From Zasmidium citrigriseum (taxonomy: Eukaryota; Ascomycota; Dothideomycetes; Mycosphaerellales; Mycosphaerellaceae), in assembly GCA_002786025.1 (NCBI GenBank), contig NHNW01000019.1, positions 620,001 to 684,000 on the forward strand: a stretch of 64,000 nt of DNA. The letters run 5' to 3'. Numbering within the stretch: the stretch's first letter is position 1; each line of letters opens with the position of its first letter. Under the pieces are notes generated by a model that saw only the letters and a program-made list of their open reading frames with translations, searched no databases and was not told the origin of the DNA. Both the position numbers and the translations under genes were made by a program. Positions 31,901 to 44,415 of the stretch are shown piece after piece.

Positions 31901-33372
31901 CAACCGGAATGGCTGCGCTCCGATCTCCTGGCTTTGATCTCGGCGTGCCGGACTGCTGCTACGCGGGTTTGTGAGCTTTGTGCACGGTTCGGTACGGAGG
32001 TGTATGCGGCGTCGACGGATATCTTGCTGGAGCGCACACGAACCGCAATCAGCAAGATTATTGAGGAGCATATGACGGATGAGACCTCCACATTCGTCGA
32101 CTTTGTTGATGACGATGGACACGGGAAGGGACCCTTCGCGTTGAAGTGCACATTGTCGAAGCCGGAGAAGAATCGACTGAAGTTCGATTGGAATGGCACG
32201 AGTCCCCAGGCGTCGAGTAGTATCAACTACTACTTGTCGGAGAGTGAGTGCCTCCCTCATCGTCCTAACGCGCGAGATGCATGCTGACTGTGATCATTCT
32301 AGCCATGTTCAAAATGTTCATCGGCTACTACCTCCTCACCGTCCACGCTCCATACACAATCCCCAACGACGGCTTCCACGACCTCGTCGACGTCGAAATA
32401 CCCTCAGGCTCACTCCTGAAACCCGTCCGCCCCGCCGCCCTCTCCTGCCGCACACATTTCCTCGGTCGCACAATGGACGTTATGCAAGCGCTCTTCGGGC
32501 AAAAGAACTCAGCATTCATGACCGCGGCCGGATTTTCCGACAGCCCCCATTTCTTCTACTCCGGCTTCAAACCCGACGGATCCTGGTACCAACTCTATCA
32601 GATAGCTTTCGGAGGCGTGCCCGCGAGACCTAAGGGCGATGGACCGGATTGCCACTGTCTCTTCCCAGCCATCAAGAGCGTCCCGACAGAATCCATCGAA
32701 CTAAACTTCCCCGTTCGCCTTGAAGTCAACGAGGCCGTCGCCGATTCCGGTGGCGCAGGTTTCCATAGAGGAGGCAACGCCCAGAAGACTTGCTACCGTT
32801 TCCTCTCCGCTGGAGAATTTTCTCTTCATGATGATCGATGGTTTACGAAACCCTGGGGCGTCAGGGGCGGGAAGCCTGGTTCGAGGAGTACGAAGGCTTT
32901 GCACCGCATTGATGGGACAAAGGTTCTCCTTCCCTCAAAGTGCGACCACGTAAAAGTCCAACCAGGCGACCTCCTCGAGTGGCAGACTTGGGGTGGAGGC
33001 GGGTTGGGTGATCCCTTAACCCGCCCAGCAGAGACCGTCGCTCTCGAGGTACGGCGGAAACTCGTCAGCGCGGCAGGCGCCAAGGAGAATTACGGCGTGG
33101 TCGTGAATCCCGAGACGTTGGAACTGGATGTTGCTGCGACGGAGACTTTGAGGGCGGATGTTGAGAGAGCGGAAGCTGGGAAGGAAGCTCCGCTGTACGA
33201 TCGGGGTGGCACGATGGAGGAGTTGATTGCGAGGTGTAAGGAAGAGACGGGTTTCGAGCCGCCGAAGCCGCAGTGGGACGAGGAGATCTATGGGCCGCAT
33301 TGCGCGGTGCCGTATGTCAAGGAGTGGTATGCTAAGGGTAAGGAGATTGGATATAAGGTCTGGGGTGTTTGA
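28965..33372 (+). CDS. Hydantoinase / 5-oxoprolinase family protein (fused HyuA-HyuB)
   Basis: This large ATP-dependent ring-opening enzyme acts on 5-oxoproline or hydantoin-type lactams. Six exons fit by phase: 28965-29019, 29074-31187, 31241-31395, 31460-31593, 31644-32243 and 32303-33372, giving 1,375 aa (known eukaryotic 5-oxoprolinases are near 1,290). The HyuA half has RLGVDVGGTFTDA at the N-terminus, LHHGSTVATNALLEGKG, LDMGGTSTDVALI and GAGGGSLA. The HyuB half starts after EAEARKIVEEIP with DEFNVITNPEGKM, ITNDVYEVEGAVSHLNDV and ends with EWQTWGGGGLGDPL. It might be the cell's gamma-glutamyl-cycle oxoprolinase, but amidase, monooxygenase and transporter neighbours favour a catabolic paralogue. 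Its stop is 37 bp from the stop of the convergent monooxygenase gene. Confidence 0.9.
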
Positions 33373-33409
33373 AGGCAGTCGTCAGTTGGTAGGATTTAGG
33401 TTGCTCTAT

Positions 33410-35229
33410 CTATGCTGACTTTCCGTTGCAGAGCACCTTTTCAAAGACTCTACGTAACAGTTCTTGTGGATCTTGATCGCTCTGCTCTTTTAATGACTTG
33501 CAAGACCATGCAACGAAGCCGTCTGGCCGGACTAAAACAACACCATCTTTGCGAACATTGTAGCGTTTGGCGAATGCGCTGTCGTCATCATATGCCAGCT
33601 GAACAGTCCTCGCGGGCCACTTCTTTTCCTTCGAAGCGTTCACTCCATCGATCCATGGTTGTCCTTCAGGTCCAACGAAAAGCACAAAACCATCCCCGAA
33701 GAACTCGGAGATAGCAACGTCTTTTCGACCATCTGCAGTATTTACCAGAACATGACGTGCAACACTCCCCGGCGCTGCAATCGAAGTCGCTGGGTCCTCC
33801 GTTATATTTGAAGCGTCAAGAACACCTTCAGTGAACAACGCTTTCGAGTGATATCGATACGCCAGCTCGAGATGCTCGACAGGACTCTCCTTGACATTGT
33901 ACCCATCAACGAGATGTTTCAGGCTTGGCTCCGTGCGATGGACATAATGAGCTAATGCATTCTCGACCGTATGCTTTGCGATTGGATATCGTTCCTCTTC
34001 GTAGGTGTCCAGGAGGTCCGGTCCAGCTTGGCCTTTGAGGACATATGCCAGTTTCCAGGCAAGGTTATGGACGTCTTGAACACCGGTATTGCCACCGAAA
34101 CCACCAGATCTAAATCATATCAGCAAATCCTCTCAACATGGAAGGGCGTACTTACGGAGGCATCCTATGCGCCGCATCCCCCACCAAAACGCACCTCCCC
34201 TCCCTCAACCTCACCGGCACGTCCGCCACCGCCTCCCAAGTACTCAACTGATGAATTTTGAACTTCACCTCCGGATCCCCAATCGCCGCCCTCAAATACC
34301 CCTTCGCCTTCTCCTCACTCGCCGTATCGGCCGGGAATCTACTCTCCTCGCTCCCCTGCTCCCCAGCGCTATTAATCACGAGAAAAGATTCTTTCTTCTC
34401 GCGATCGAAGCGGAAGAAACAGCGCACGGCTTCGTTGGCGACGTAGATCACGCCGCTGTATTGGGCGTTGGGGAGCGTGGCGAGGCGGTCTTTGGAGAGG
34501 ATTTCGAAGTAGATTGTCAATGCTCGGCTTAGGAGGCCGGGGCCTATGGTGGGAATGGAGAGGAGGGAGCGGGTTGTGGAGCGGAAGCCGTCGGCGGCTA
34601 TGAGGTATTTGGCTCGGATGTGGGTGGTTTGGTTTGTTTCTCTGCTGAGGAGGGTTGCGGTTACGGAGTGGTTGTCTTGAGTTAGGGAGATCATTTCTGT
34701 TGAGAAGCGGAGGGTTGCTCCGAGTTCTTTTGCCTTGGCGCGGAGGAGTGGTTCGAGGGCTTGTTGGGTTAGGAAGACGCGGCGGGTGGCGGAGACTTCT
34801 TCGATGCCCTGGAGCATTATGGTGAGTAGTGTTCGGTGAGGGGGCTTGGTGGATGGTACCTCGTTGACGTCTTCCAGCCATTTGTGCAGCAGCTTGCCGG
34901 CCAGACTCTCGATAGTGATGATGCATGTCTTCTCGTCGTAATACTTCAGGCTCTCTTCCTTCATGATCTCGTATAGACCTAGTTCTTTGAATACTTGCAT
35001 CGTTCGAGCTGGGAAGTCGTTAGCTGTGCGGCATTGGTCGTAGGTAGTGAAACCCACGCATCATCACCGTTGCTCGAGGATGGATAGCCGTCGACGAATG
35101 TTTTTCGATAGCCAGGCATTTGATGCCATATTTTGCCAGCAGTGCTGCCAATGAGAGACCGACTAGAGAAGCACCAACGATGAGGACGGGCACTTCTTCG
35201 ACGATTTCTCCATTCGTTTCGGCTGGCAT
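33410..35229 (-). CDS. FAD-dependent aromatic-type monooxygenase (PheA/TfdB group)
   Basis: A class A flavoprotein hydroxylase that uses NAD(P)H and O2, typically on phenolic rings. Four exons give 557 aa: 35229-35058, 35008-34860, 34808-34156 and 34109-33410. The 51-nt intron at 34809-34859 is in frame without a stop, so retention would only add 17 residues. The N-terminal FAD motif is VLIVGASLVGLSLAALLA; the second is CVLVGDAAHRMPPSGGFGGN at about residues 313-332, with the conserved DAAH and the helix LAWKLAYVL after it. The last ~180 residues look like the thioredoxin-like C-terminal domain of phenol hydroxylases (VVLVRPDGFVAW). The donor chosen for intron 1 is GTGGGT, giving MMPRTMQVF. 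No signal peptide. Probably part of the catabolic block. Confidence 0.87.
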
Positions 35230-35529
35230 TCTGGCAGATAGGTCAACGTTACGTGGAACGGAGGTTGAGTAAGAGTGAAAGTATCATGATCAACATCGAT
35301 ATGCAGGCAATCGGTACCTTATAAGGCATCTGCAAAACTCTGTTGCATTCGCCCTTCAGCTATAGCTCTCGCCCGCGATGAGCATTGAGCATTGCCCTTC
35401 TCAGGTCAAGCTCATCTGAGCTCTTGCCTCATAGAATCTCGCTACTCAAACCATATCTGTCAATTGGAGAGCTCGGAAAATTCAAGGTTTACGTCGCTGT
35501 TAAGATATCTGAAGGGTCTTGGCTGTCGT
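35230..35529. promoter_or_regulatory. Short intergenic: monooxygenase promoter and transporter 3' end
   Basis: 300 bp between two genes on the same (minus) strand. It must hold the monooxygenase promoter; no clear TATA element or gene was seen. Confidence 0.4.
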
Positions 35530-37488
35530 TCACTCCACTCGATACTTCTTGAAGTCTCTCGTTGGCACGTCTCTGGAGAACATGATGTCCAATTCTTCGA
35601 ACGTTCGGCCTTTTGTCTCTGGCACGCGGAAGTAGGCCCAAGTGAGACTGATCAACGATAGTCCGCCGTAGAAGAACCCGATTTTGCCTCGCATGTTTGC
35701 TTGATCTGGGTTGATCATGTACCTAGTCACAGTCAATGTTAACCTTCTCAGTAAAAGGGGGGGTAAACTTACGGAATAGCCACCGTCATGCCGATAGCAA
35801 GAAGAGCCTGAACTGCCGTGGCAACTGCAATTGTCTTGCTTCGGACTTTCGTTGCGGAAACCTCGCACAGGATGACGAAGCAAATCGGTCCCACTGAGAA
35901 GTCGTAGCAGAAATTCCAGACCAGCATCAGGCTCGATTGTGCCCAGATGACACCTTTCTGCTCTTTGTAGTTCGGGACGCAGTCCAGGATGCCGATGATG
36001 AGCATCAGTACTACAAGCAGGGCCAGACCAGTATTGTAGATGATTCGGCGTCCAAAGTGGATGAGCAAAACCCACGAGAATAGCGTCCCTACGAAGCCGA
36101 GTGCCAGGAAGCCAACACTCATATCGAACGACTCACGAGTTGGCAGTCCAGCAAGTTGGAAGAAGTATGTAGCGTATCCGACGAGATAGATGCCGGAAAA
36201 GACCTGGATGGAGTAGACACCGACTGCGATCTCTGTCCGTCGAAGGTTGATCTTCTTGAAGCAGTCCAGGTACGTACTGCCGGCCTCAAGCTCTTGTTCG
36301 AGTCGATCGGTTTCGATGATCATCGCCAGCGTTGGTTTGACATCGACTTTCGAGGAGGCAAGACGGCGGAGTGAGTGCTCGGCATCTTCCATTCTGCCCT
36401 TTCGAACGAGCCACCATGGCGACTCTGGAGCAAACGGCCAGCCAATTAGGACAACCAATGGCCAGATCCATTGAGCTGCAAAGGGAGCACTGTACGCCCA
36501 GTGAGAGTCCAACTGGCTGGTCCCGGCGATGACTCCATTGGCAATCAATTGCCCCATGACGAAGCAGAGATTCACGTAGCTGGTAAGAACACCACGAAGC
36601 GCCACAGGACAGACTGTTTCCGGTCAGCCATTGAACAAGCGCTCCATCTTTCGACACTCACCTTCAGAAGCATATGTTGGTGCAATGGCAGCGTACGTTC
36701 CCAGAATCAATCCACCAAGCAGCTCGCCCACAAGCAAGACTGCCAGAGAGCGAGCAAAGAACTGGATGAAGATGAACGCTGCAGTCAAGATTACGCAGAC
36801 GCCAAAGGTCTTCTTACGACCGTACCATTCCATTGGGTAGGCAGCGAAGAAAGCTCCAACAACTTGTCCGATTGGATTGCCCTGAACGGAATCAGATGGA
36901 ACCTATAGCAGCGAATGGGGTTCCACTCACCATACTAAGTCCGGTCTGCCATGGAGCGCTGATGATATACTCGCCTTCATATAGATATCCAAAGTCACGC
37001 TGGAAGGCCGGGGTCGCGTAAAGGTTCCCGAGCAGTTGAGGATCGAACGCCGTCATAATAATACTGATTCCAAGCGTCAGTATAAGCCTTGCGCCCAGCA
37101 ACGGCGAGACTGATCGTACCCGAGCGAGAAGAACAAGCTCCAGCCTACCGCAGTAGGATACAACTTGAGAGCTTCGAGAAAGCTTAGATTGTGTTCCTGC
37201 TCGGTGGCCTGGCGAGACTCCTCCCCAGCAATGGCCCCGATGACAATGTCTCCCTTCAGGATGTCTCCTGTTGGAACATCGCCGTCCAGGCTTCGTCCAG
37301 CCTCGATCTGGTTGCCCATGGTGCTAGATTGACCGCTAGAGCCTGCAATGAGAGGCGTAGATTCGTCTTCAGAGTCGTCTAGCACCTATATAGCAGACTC
37401 AGTACATCGAAAACGCGAAAATGTAGGTCGACGATGTTTCAGAACGTACAGGTTTGGAGGAGGTTGGGGACAAAGTTGATATCGGCAT
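35530..37488 (-). CDS. MFS sugar-porter-type transporter (alpha-glucoside permease-like)
   Basis: A 12-helix major-facilitator transporter of the sugar porter family. Six exons give 563 aa: 37488-37450, 37385-37120, 37063-36931, 36881-36662, 36613-35773 and 35722-35530. Family marks: YGRKKTFG (loop 2-3), APESPWWLVRKGR (end of helix 6), HFGRRIIYN (loop 8-9), VPETKGRTFEELDIMF (after helix 12). The long N-terminal cytosolic region with Ser/Glu and the EALKLYPTAVGWSLFFSLG entry into helix 1 are typical of maltose/alpha-glucoside permeases. The first exon (13 codons, MPISTLSPTSSKP) was inferred, because the rest of the frame starts without an ATG. In this context it may import a glycoside or another polar substrate of the neighbouring enzymes. 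It ends the gene-rich part; the ruined repeat begins some 200-300 bp upstream. Confidence 0.88.
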
Positions 37489-38149
37489 GGCGACCACGCG
37501 ACATGTAGCGAGAGCAGCGGATGTGCCGTATGCAACATCACGAACGGCCTATCGATTGCCGCTCCAGTGGCCAATGGCGGCAGAGACGTTATCAAAGAGG
37601 AGGTACATCTGCAGGTGGAAGGTGAAGAGGAGCGAGCGAGGAAGATGACCGCGCTCCTCCAACGGCAATCCGGCCTGCCCCTATCTCGTAAGGACTAGGT
37701 AGCTCGAGGTGTTTTCTTGGCCGAGTAAGTTACGTGGAACATTTACACTTTGACACCCTAGTCTAGCGCGATAAATCGCACGTGTTGGACCTATATCGGA
37801 CTCGCTTAAGCAAGACCTACAATACTAGTATCGGATTTAGTATAGCCTTAAAACTTCTTCTTAGTTTAACTAATAGTAACGCGACTCGACTAAAACACTC
37901 TAAGCGTCTAGGCCTATTTAGTAACTTCTTTCCTATTAGGCGCCTCTAAGATTGTTAGCAAAACTAGCTTTACGTTAATATCTCTCTACTATTATAATAT
38001 CTTATAGTTAAATCTCGTCTATCGTTTCTAATTACCTTAACGTATATATAACTCGAATTTAATCTATATTAGACGCGTTAACTAGGTATATCTAGGCTAT
38101 TTTATAACTCTACGGTTCCGCCTACTCTCTAATACTACCTATTATCGTC

Positions 38150-41100
38150 TATCGAAGGCGATCGCTATAGAATCCGCGCCTACGGATAATACTATTATTA
38201 GCTTAGAACTATTAGACCTTTTATCTAATATATACTCGGATCCGCCTATAAGTTATACTAAGCTAGAGTACCTACCTACCGTTATTAGCTCTAAGCTATC
38301 CGAGATTCCTTTAAATCTATATTTAGATCCGCCTAAGCTAGAGTTAGTATACTAGTCGTTAAACGATTCTAATAGTAGTACGAGCTTAGGGTTAGCTAGT
38401 AGAGATATAGCTTAGCCTTAAGGGTAGCGCTATACTTCTTCTCCTACTAGGAGTAGTACGTCCGATTATAAGGTTAACTATAGAGCTAACGTACTATTAG
38501 TAGCTATAGGGTCGAGAAAGAGGCTATTAGGGTAGGATATAAAGGCTACGAGAGCTATAAATACTATCTAAAGGTCTAGTATATCTCTCTTAGATATACT
38601 AGACTACTACCTCTTATAGTAGTATAGTAATATGTTCTATTAGAATATTAATACTATTCGGGCCTATACTAACTAAGCGGTAAGAGAGTATAGACTTAAT
38701 AAGCCTATTAAAGACCCGCTTATAGTCGAGTTAGATAGTCTAGTCTATACTAACTATATATTTAGGAAGTATAAGGAGAGCGTCGTTCCTACGCCTAATA
38801 TTAAAGCTATATTAGACGAGGATAAAGTATAGGATAGGGATATCGTAATATTAGTAGAGCGGTTTTAGGCTACCTTTATAAAGCTATAGCGTAAGGTACT
38901 AGCCTAGAATACGTTTCTTAATAAGGTATTAAGTTTATAGTAGGCGGAAAGAGGTACCTTAAACTTATCTAAAGCCGCTACCCGACGGCTTAAGTTATAT
39001 TAGGCCCGTAAGTTCTTATTAACGGCTATCGTTCTCTATTATTAGTATCGGAACAAGTCTAATTAGTTTATAAAGGCTATAGGTTATTATCTTATAATAT
39101 AGGGGGTAAAGCGTCGGGTTCTAGATACTCTTAGTAGCGTAGGCTTAGTAGTAGGGTATTCGACGTTATATCGCGGGTAGGACTCTTATTCTAAGTTAGT
39201 ATAGGTATATAGCGCGGTATCTTCTTATTAATCTATACTTATATCTCTTAAAGGAAATATTAAAGACGTTTACTAAGGAGCCGAATATATATATTATATA
39301 CGATAATCTAAACTTTAAGGATACGGTTTATAACTAGATAGTCGCTACTTAGTATACTATACGTAATCTTATAACGGTATTACTTATAGAAGGTTACTAC
39401 TTTCTAGCTAAGAGTTTAACCTAGTCGATATTCTACCTAGAGCGCCCGCTTTCTATATCGGACGTCCTATTATCGCCTATCCTATCTAGGGATAACTATA
39501 GTAGTACGTTATCGAGATACTATCTATATACCGCTATATTAGGTATATTTAGTAGCTAGTTAGTATATCTTAAGGATAATAAGTATCTCGTTCGCTAGAC
39601 TAGATAGCTAGCTATTAACGAATTACTACTACTTTAGACTCGGTTCTATCCTATCGGAATTATTAATTATAACGAGGGTACTAAGGACGGTACGGCCGCT
39701 ATCTATAATAATATCTAGCGTTAGAAGTTTAGGTTTAAGACGGACGACTATTAGGCCTTTACTAAGCGCCTTTAGCTCGTATATAGGGATTAGCTTACCG
39801 TCTAGCGAATCCGTAGTATCTATTCGGAGAATATAGAGGTAGAGAAGCTATTCGATCGTCGAAAATAGCTTATAGGTATTAATACCCTCTTCTATACGGC
39901 TATAAATCTATATAGTACGTTATACTATATATATTATTTATATAATAGCTAGGATAGTAATTAGTATACTATATTATACGACGCCTAGTAGCTTAGACAT
40001 AATAGGTTAATATTATCTAAGCCTAAGTACTAGATACTACGGCTTATTATTATCTAAGGGTTTTATACCCGTATTATCGGCTCGTTCTTATAAGAGCTAG
40101 CGAAGAAGGACGGTAAATAGATAGCTATTACTCGTATAATTCGCGAGTATAGTAGACTTAAAACTCTAGATACTACGTAGGCTACTATCGGAGTCCTATC
40201 GGTAGCTAAGTACTATAAGATACTAGATAACGTTTAGTAGAGTATACTTTCTAGTAACGCTTAGGGTAGTATTATAGATAGCGTCTATTATAGTAACGAG
40301 AATTTTACGTATCTATACTATCGAATATATATATCGGAGGTTTACTTAATACTACGGACGGCTACCTAGCGTATAGATATCGGCTATATTAAGCGTATTC
40401 TCCCCTAATTAGCTATATTATTCTTCGGAGCTAGGTAATATAATTATAGTAGAGAAATACTCTACTTTTAGTAGGTTCTATAGTATATAGACGAAGATTT
40501 AAAGCGAGCTATCTTAAGTAGAGGTATTATTAATATAACTAGTAAGTATAGTAAAGGTATTACTATCGATAAGCTACTAGAGCTATAGAACCTATATTAT
40601 AAATTAGATATACGTAACTTTAAGAACTCGACTTATAATATAGATAAGATATTCTAGCGGATCGCGCTAACCTATTAATACCTTATAGATACGACTATAG
40701 TATTCGAGGAGTAGTTTAGTCTCGAGAACTCTAGTAAATATAGTTATCGTAATACTAGTTATAACCTATAGGCCTTAATCGATAATCTCGTAGCTAGTCG
40801 AGTACTATAGATCTATTAATAGAGGCCGCGTATAGATACGAAGGATAATACTAATATCTACTAAACTAGAGCTAATCGGGTTATAGTATATATTAAAGTA
40901 TTTAATTCGAAATATATAGTTCGAGAAGGACCTATTATCGCTCGGGCCCCTAACTACGACTTAAATAGTAATAATATAGGAGTTAACGACGACGTCGAGT
41001 TCTCGTTCGAATTACCTATAGCTCCTATCGATATAGAAGGACTCTAAGATCCGTTATATAACGAATATCTTAACCTAGTCGAGCTATAGTAAATAGATAT
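38150..41100 (+). pseudogene. RIP-killed DUF6589-family gene
   Basis: Despite dozens of stops, one plus-strand reading keeps long protein-like runs. Around 39,300 it gives IYDNLNFKDTVYN, which fits the YDNFNF.D..R.Q motif of DUF6589 proteins. Around 40,385-40,520 it gives IGYIKRILPQLAILFFGAR, then YNYSREILYF, then IDEDLKRAILSRGIINIT, which fits the C-terminal half (a GR.....L..W..LF.G....NY..E.L pattern followed by a G...P-like turn). Genes of this family are multicopy in fungi and behave like transposable-element cargo. The reading ends near 41,095. The ends are approximate and the family call is from memory of its pattern. Confidence 0.5.
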
Positions 41101-42326
41101 ATATATATATATTTAGGATACTATATAATTACTAGTATTAGATACTTATTAGTATACTCTATTCGCTATACCTCGTATTTAATCGTACTTAAATTAGCTA
41201 TACTACCCTTACCGCTTATCCTTCGTCCTTACTAGCGCTATATTTAATAGCTTAATATCTCGTTATACTATTATTTAGAGCTAGTAACTCTAGTAGTATC
41301 GCCCTACTAGCCTTCTCCTATACCTCTATTACCCTAGTTCCCGTCTAGATATCTAGGTACCTAATATTATTAAAGTAGACGAGTCTCTTAATCCTACTAT
41401 CTACTATTATAATATAGTATATAATCTTCGGTATACTCCTAGGTATCTTAATATTAGCTAGCTATATAGAAGCTAGAGCTACTACGATTATAGCGCCTTT
41501 CGAGGTCGTATTATTATTCGTATCGCTAATAAGACTAAATACTAGATTCTATATAATAGTAGGATCTATCGGAGATACGGCGTATATATTATAGTCGATT
41601 ACTAATATACGTACGAGCGTACCTCGTAGAGGGCGCGAGACGAAGGCGAGAATAATTTCGTAGTAGTTATCGCCTCTATAATCGCCTTCTATAACCTAAC
41701 GATAGACGATATAGAGCTCCTCTACTATAGCGGTATATCTATACTAGCTAACTCGAATAAAGTCGTAGTCGTTATTATAGTAGAAGACGCTACGCTAGCT
41801 AGTTATCGTTACTCTATTTACTATTTAGTTCTATAATATATAGTTAGATTAGTTATATTAGACTCGTATTAGAGGTACTTACTCTATCTAGACCTAGGCC
41901 GTATATCGCTATTATTAGAGAGTATAGATAATTAAGATTATTAATTTAGTATTAATATTATTATATTATTAGTAAGTTAGTATTAGTAAGTTAATAGTAT
42001 TATTTACGAGCTAGTTTTAAATTAACGGTTATAGGCTTTATATATAATTCTAATTATATAGGCCTACCTTAGGTATACCTACTATCGATAATAGTATTAC
42101 GCGCGAGCTTACTACTAGTTATACCCGAATTACGCGTAATAGAGTATTAATCTAGGCGTATATAGAAATAGGAGCTAGGTATATATATAGGCTTTCGTCT
42201 ACTTCCTCTTCTTCTTCTCGATACTAACCTTAATAACTATAATAATAAGCTAGTAATCTACTTAATTATATTACTTAATTAAATTAATTAATAATATCTA
42301 ACGATAATAAGCGATAGTCGGCGGGT

Positions 42327-42446
42327 AGTCTAAGTACTCCTAGCTCTAGTAGTCTAGGTACGCCTCGCTCTAGCGGTCTAGGTACGCCTCGCTCTAGCGG
42401 TCTAGGTACGCCTCGCTCTAGCGGTCTAGGTATACCTTATTCTAGT
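42327..42446. repeat. 24-bp tandem repeat, five units
   Basis: The unit is GGTCTAGGTACGCCTCGCTC plus TAGC. Units 2-4 are nearly identical; units 1 and 5 carry C-to-T or G-to-A type changes. A multiple of three, so it may be a protein repeat of the dead element. Confidence 0.8.
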
Positions 42447-43559
42447 AAACCTTAATCTAACTTTCCCCTACTAAACTAGAGTTATTTAAAGAGTCGTAAT
42501 CTTAGCTTCCTAGTATTAACGAAGGTTATCTATATTATTAATAATACGACCCTTTAGTTCCTATAGTATTAGGTATAATAATAGAGCTACTATCTTATAT
42601 AGAGAAATTACTAACTATTACTAGCTAGAATATACTAAAGATCGTATCCCTAATACTAATAGCTATATATAGACTATTAATATCTACTACTAGGTCTATT
42701 GTAAGAACGCCGCTAGGGATACTATAATCGAGTATTAATATTTCCTTCTAGCTAATCGATACCTAATTAGTCGTCTAATAAGCCTACTAATTATAGATAA
42801 TTTCTACGAGACCTAGCTACCTAGTAGGGGTATATATTAGTAGAGGCCTTATAATTAGTTTATTACTACGTTAGAGGTCTATAGTCCCTAGATACGTAGC
42901 CTATAGAACGTAGGCGAGTAGAGGAGTACGATAATAAGGGAGTAGTAGGAGGAGTTTAGTTAGTAGACTAGTAATAACTACGATAGAATATAGTAAGATA
43001 GAAGAGGTTTTAGCTAAGTAGTAGTAGGGATAGTAGTAAGTATTTCCTATTATTTTCTTTATTTTATAATTAACGATTAATAGGTATAGCCTATCTACCT
43101 AGGTAGTAGAGCGTAGATATATAGATATAATAAGAGATATCGAGAATAAAAGCGATAGATATATATATTTAAAAGGTAGAGGTCTAGTCTAATATTATAT
43201 TTTTAGAAGTTCTATATAACTATCTCTAATTAGGTATCTACTATACTATATTAGAGTCTAGTCGGACTTTAGTATATTCTATTATATTAGAATTTTCGAC
43301 CTTATCTCCTAATAGCTATATTAATAAATAATAGTCTAGTATATTCCCTATACTATATATTATCTCTATTAAAGGGAATTAGGATATATATATATTAATC
43401 TTCTAATACTATATTAATATAACTATTAAAGAGTTCGCGTCCTAAGATCTATAAATCCTACTACGAGCTCTTATATATAATCGACTCGATCTCTACTATT
43501 AACTCTTCTATACTATAATATTAGTAAGATTAAGTATAAAGAGACGAAGGAGATAGTAA

Positions 43560-43650
43560 GTTAACCCTCCGCTTAGCTACTCCTCCTACCTAGCTACTCC
43601 TTCTACTTAGCTACTTCTCCTACCTAGCTACTTCTCCTATCTAGCCCTTC
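43560..43650. repeat. 18-bp tandem repeat in RIP block
   Basis: About four to five units of the form CTACTTCTCCTACCTAG(C) in a row. Also a multiple of three. Confidence 0.6.
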
Positions 43651-43809
43651 TTCTAGTAAAGGTATCTAGTATTAACTACTTCTCTAAGAAGTTATTAGAC
43701 CTTATCTTATTACTTCTAGCTTACTCGTCGTCGTCGTACTTAGTCTTATTAGTAGCGCGGAAGTATTTAGCTATTAGTAGAGTATCTAGATATATACTAC
43801 TCGTAATAG

Positions 43810-44415
43810 TACTAGTACTTAGAAGGGAGTTAATAAGGCTACTTTTTCCGAGCTAGTACTTAGAAGGGATTTAATAAGACTACTTTTTCTAAGTTAGTAG
43901 TCCTTAGAAGCGAGCTAATAAGACTACTCTTACTAAGTATTAATAAGGCTACTTTTTCTAAGCTAGTCCTTAGAAAGGAGTTAATAAGGCTACTTCTTCT
44001 AAGTTAGTAGTCCTTAGAAGGGAGTTAATAAGGCTACTTCTTCTAAGTTAGTAGTCCTTAGAAGAGAGTTAATAAAGCTACTTTTTCTAAGCTAGTCCTT
44101 AGAAGAGAGTTAATAAGGCTACTTTTTCTAAGCTAGTTCTTAGAAGAGAGTTAATAAGACTACTCTTACTAAGCGTTAATAAGGCTACTTTTTCTAAGCT
44201 AGTTCTTAGAAGAGAGTTAATAAAGCTACTTTTTCTAAGCTAGTAGTTAGAAGAGAGTTAATAAGACTACTCTTACTAAGCGTTAATAAGACTACTCTTA
44301 CTAAGCGTTAATAAGACTACTCTTACCGAGCGTTAATAAGACTACTCTTACTAAGCGTTAATAAGGCTACTTTTTCTAAGCTAGTAGTTAGAAGCGAGCT
44401 AATAAGACTACTTTA
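43810..44415. repeat. Complex minisatellite (~25- and ~45-bp units)
   Basis: Two interleaved unit types alternate: a short one, AATAAGACTACTCTTACTAA plus GCGTT, and a longer one built on AATAAGGCTACTTTTTCTAA followed by GCTAGT and a TTAGAAGRGAGTT part. I count more than a dozen units. Unit differences are mostly transitions. Confidence 0.8.

Noticed and set aside
42327..44415. Regular repeats considered as a CRISPR array
   Set aside because: Units are head-to-tail without unique spacers and lie in eukaryotic RIP-mutated DNA.
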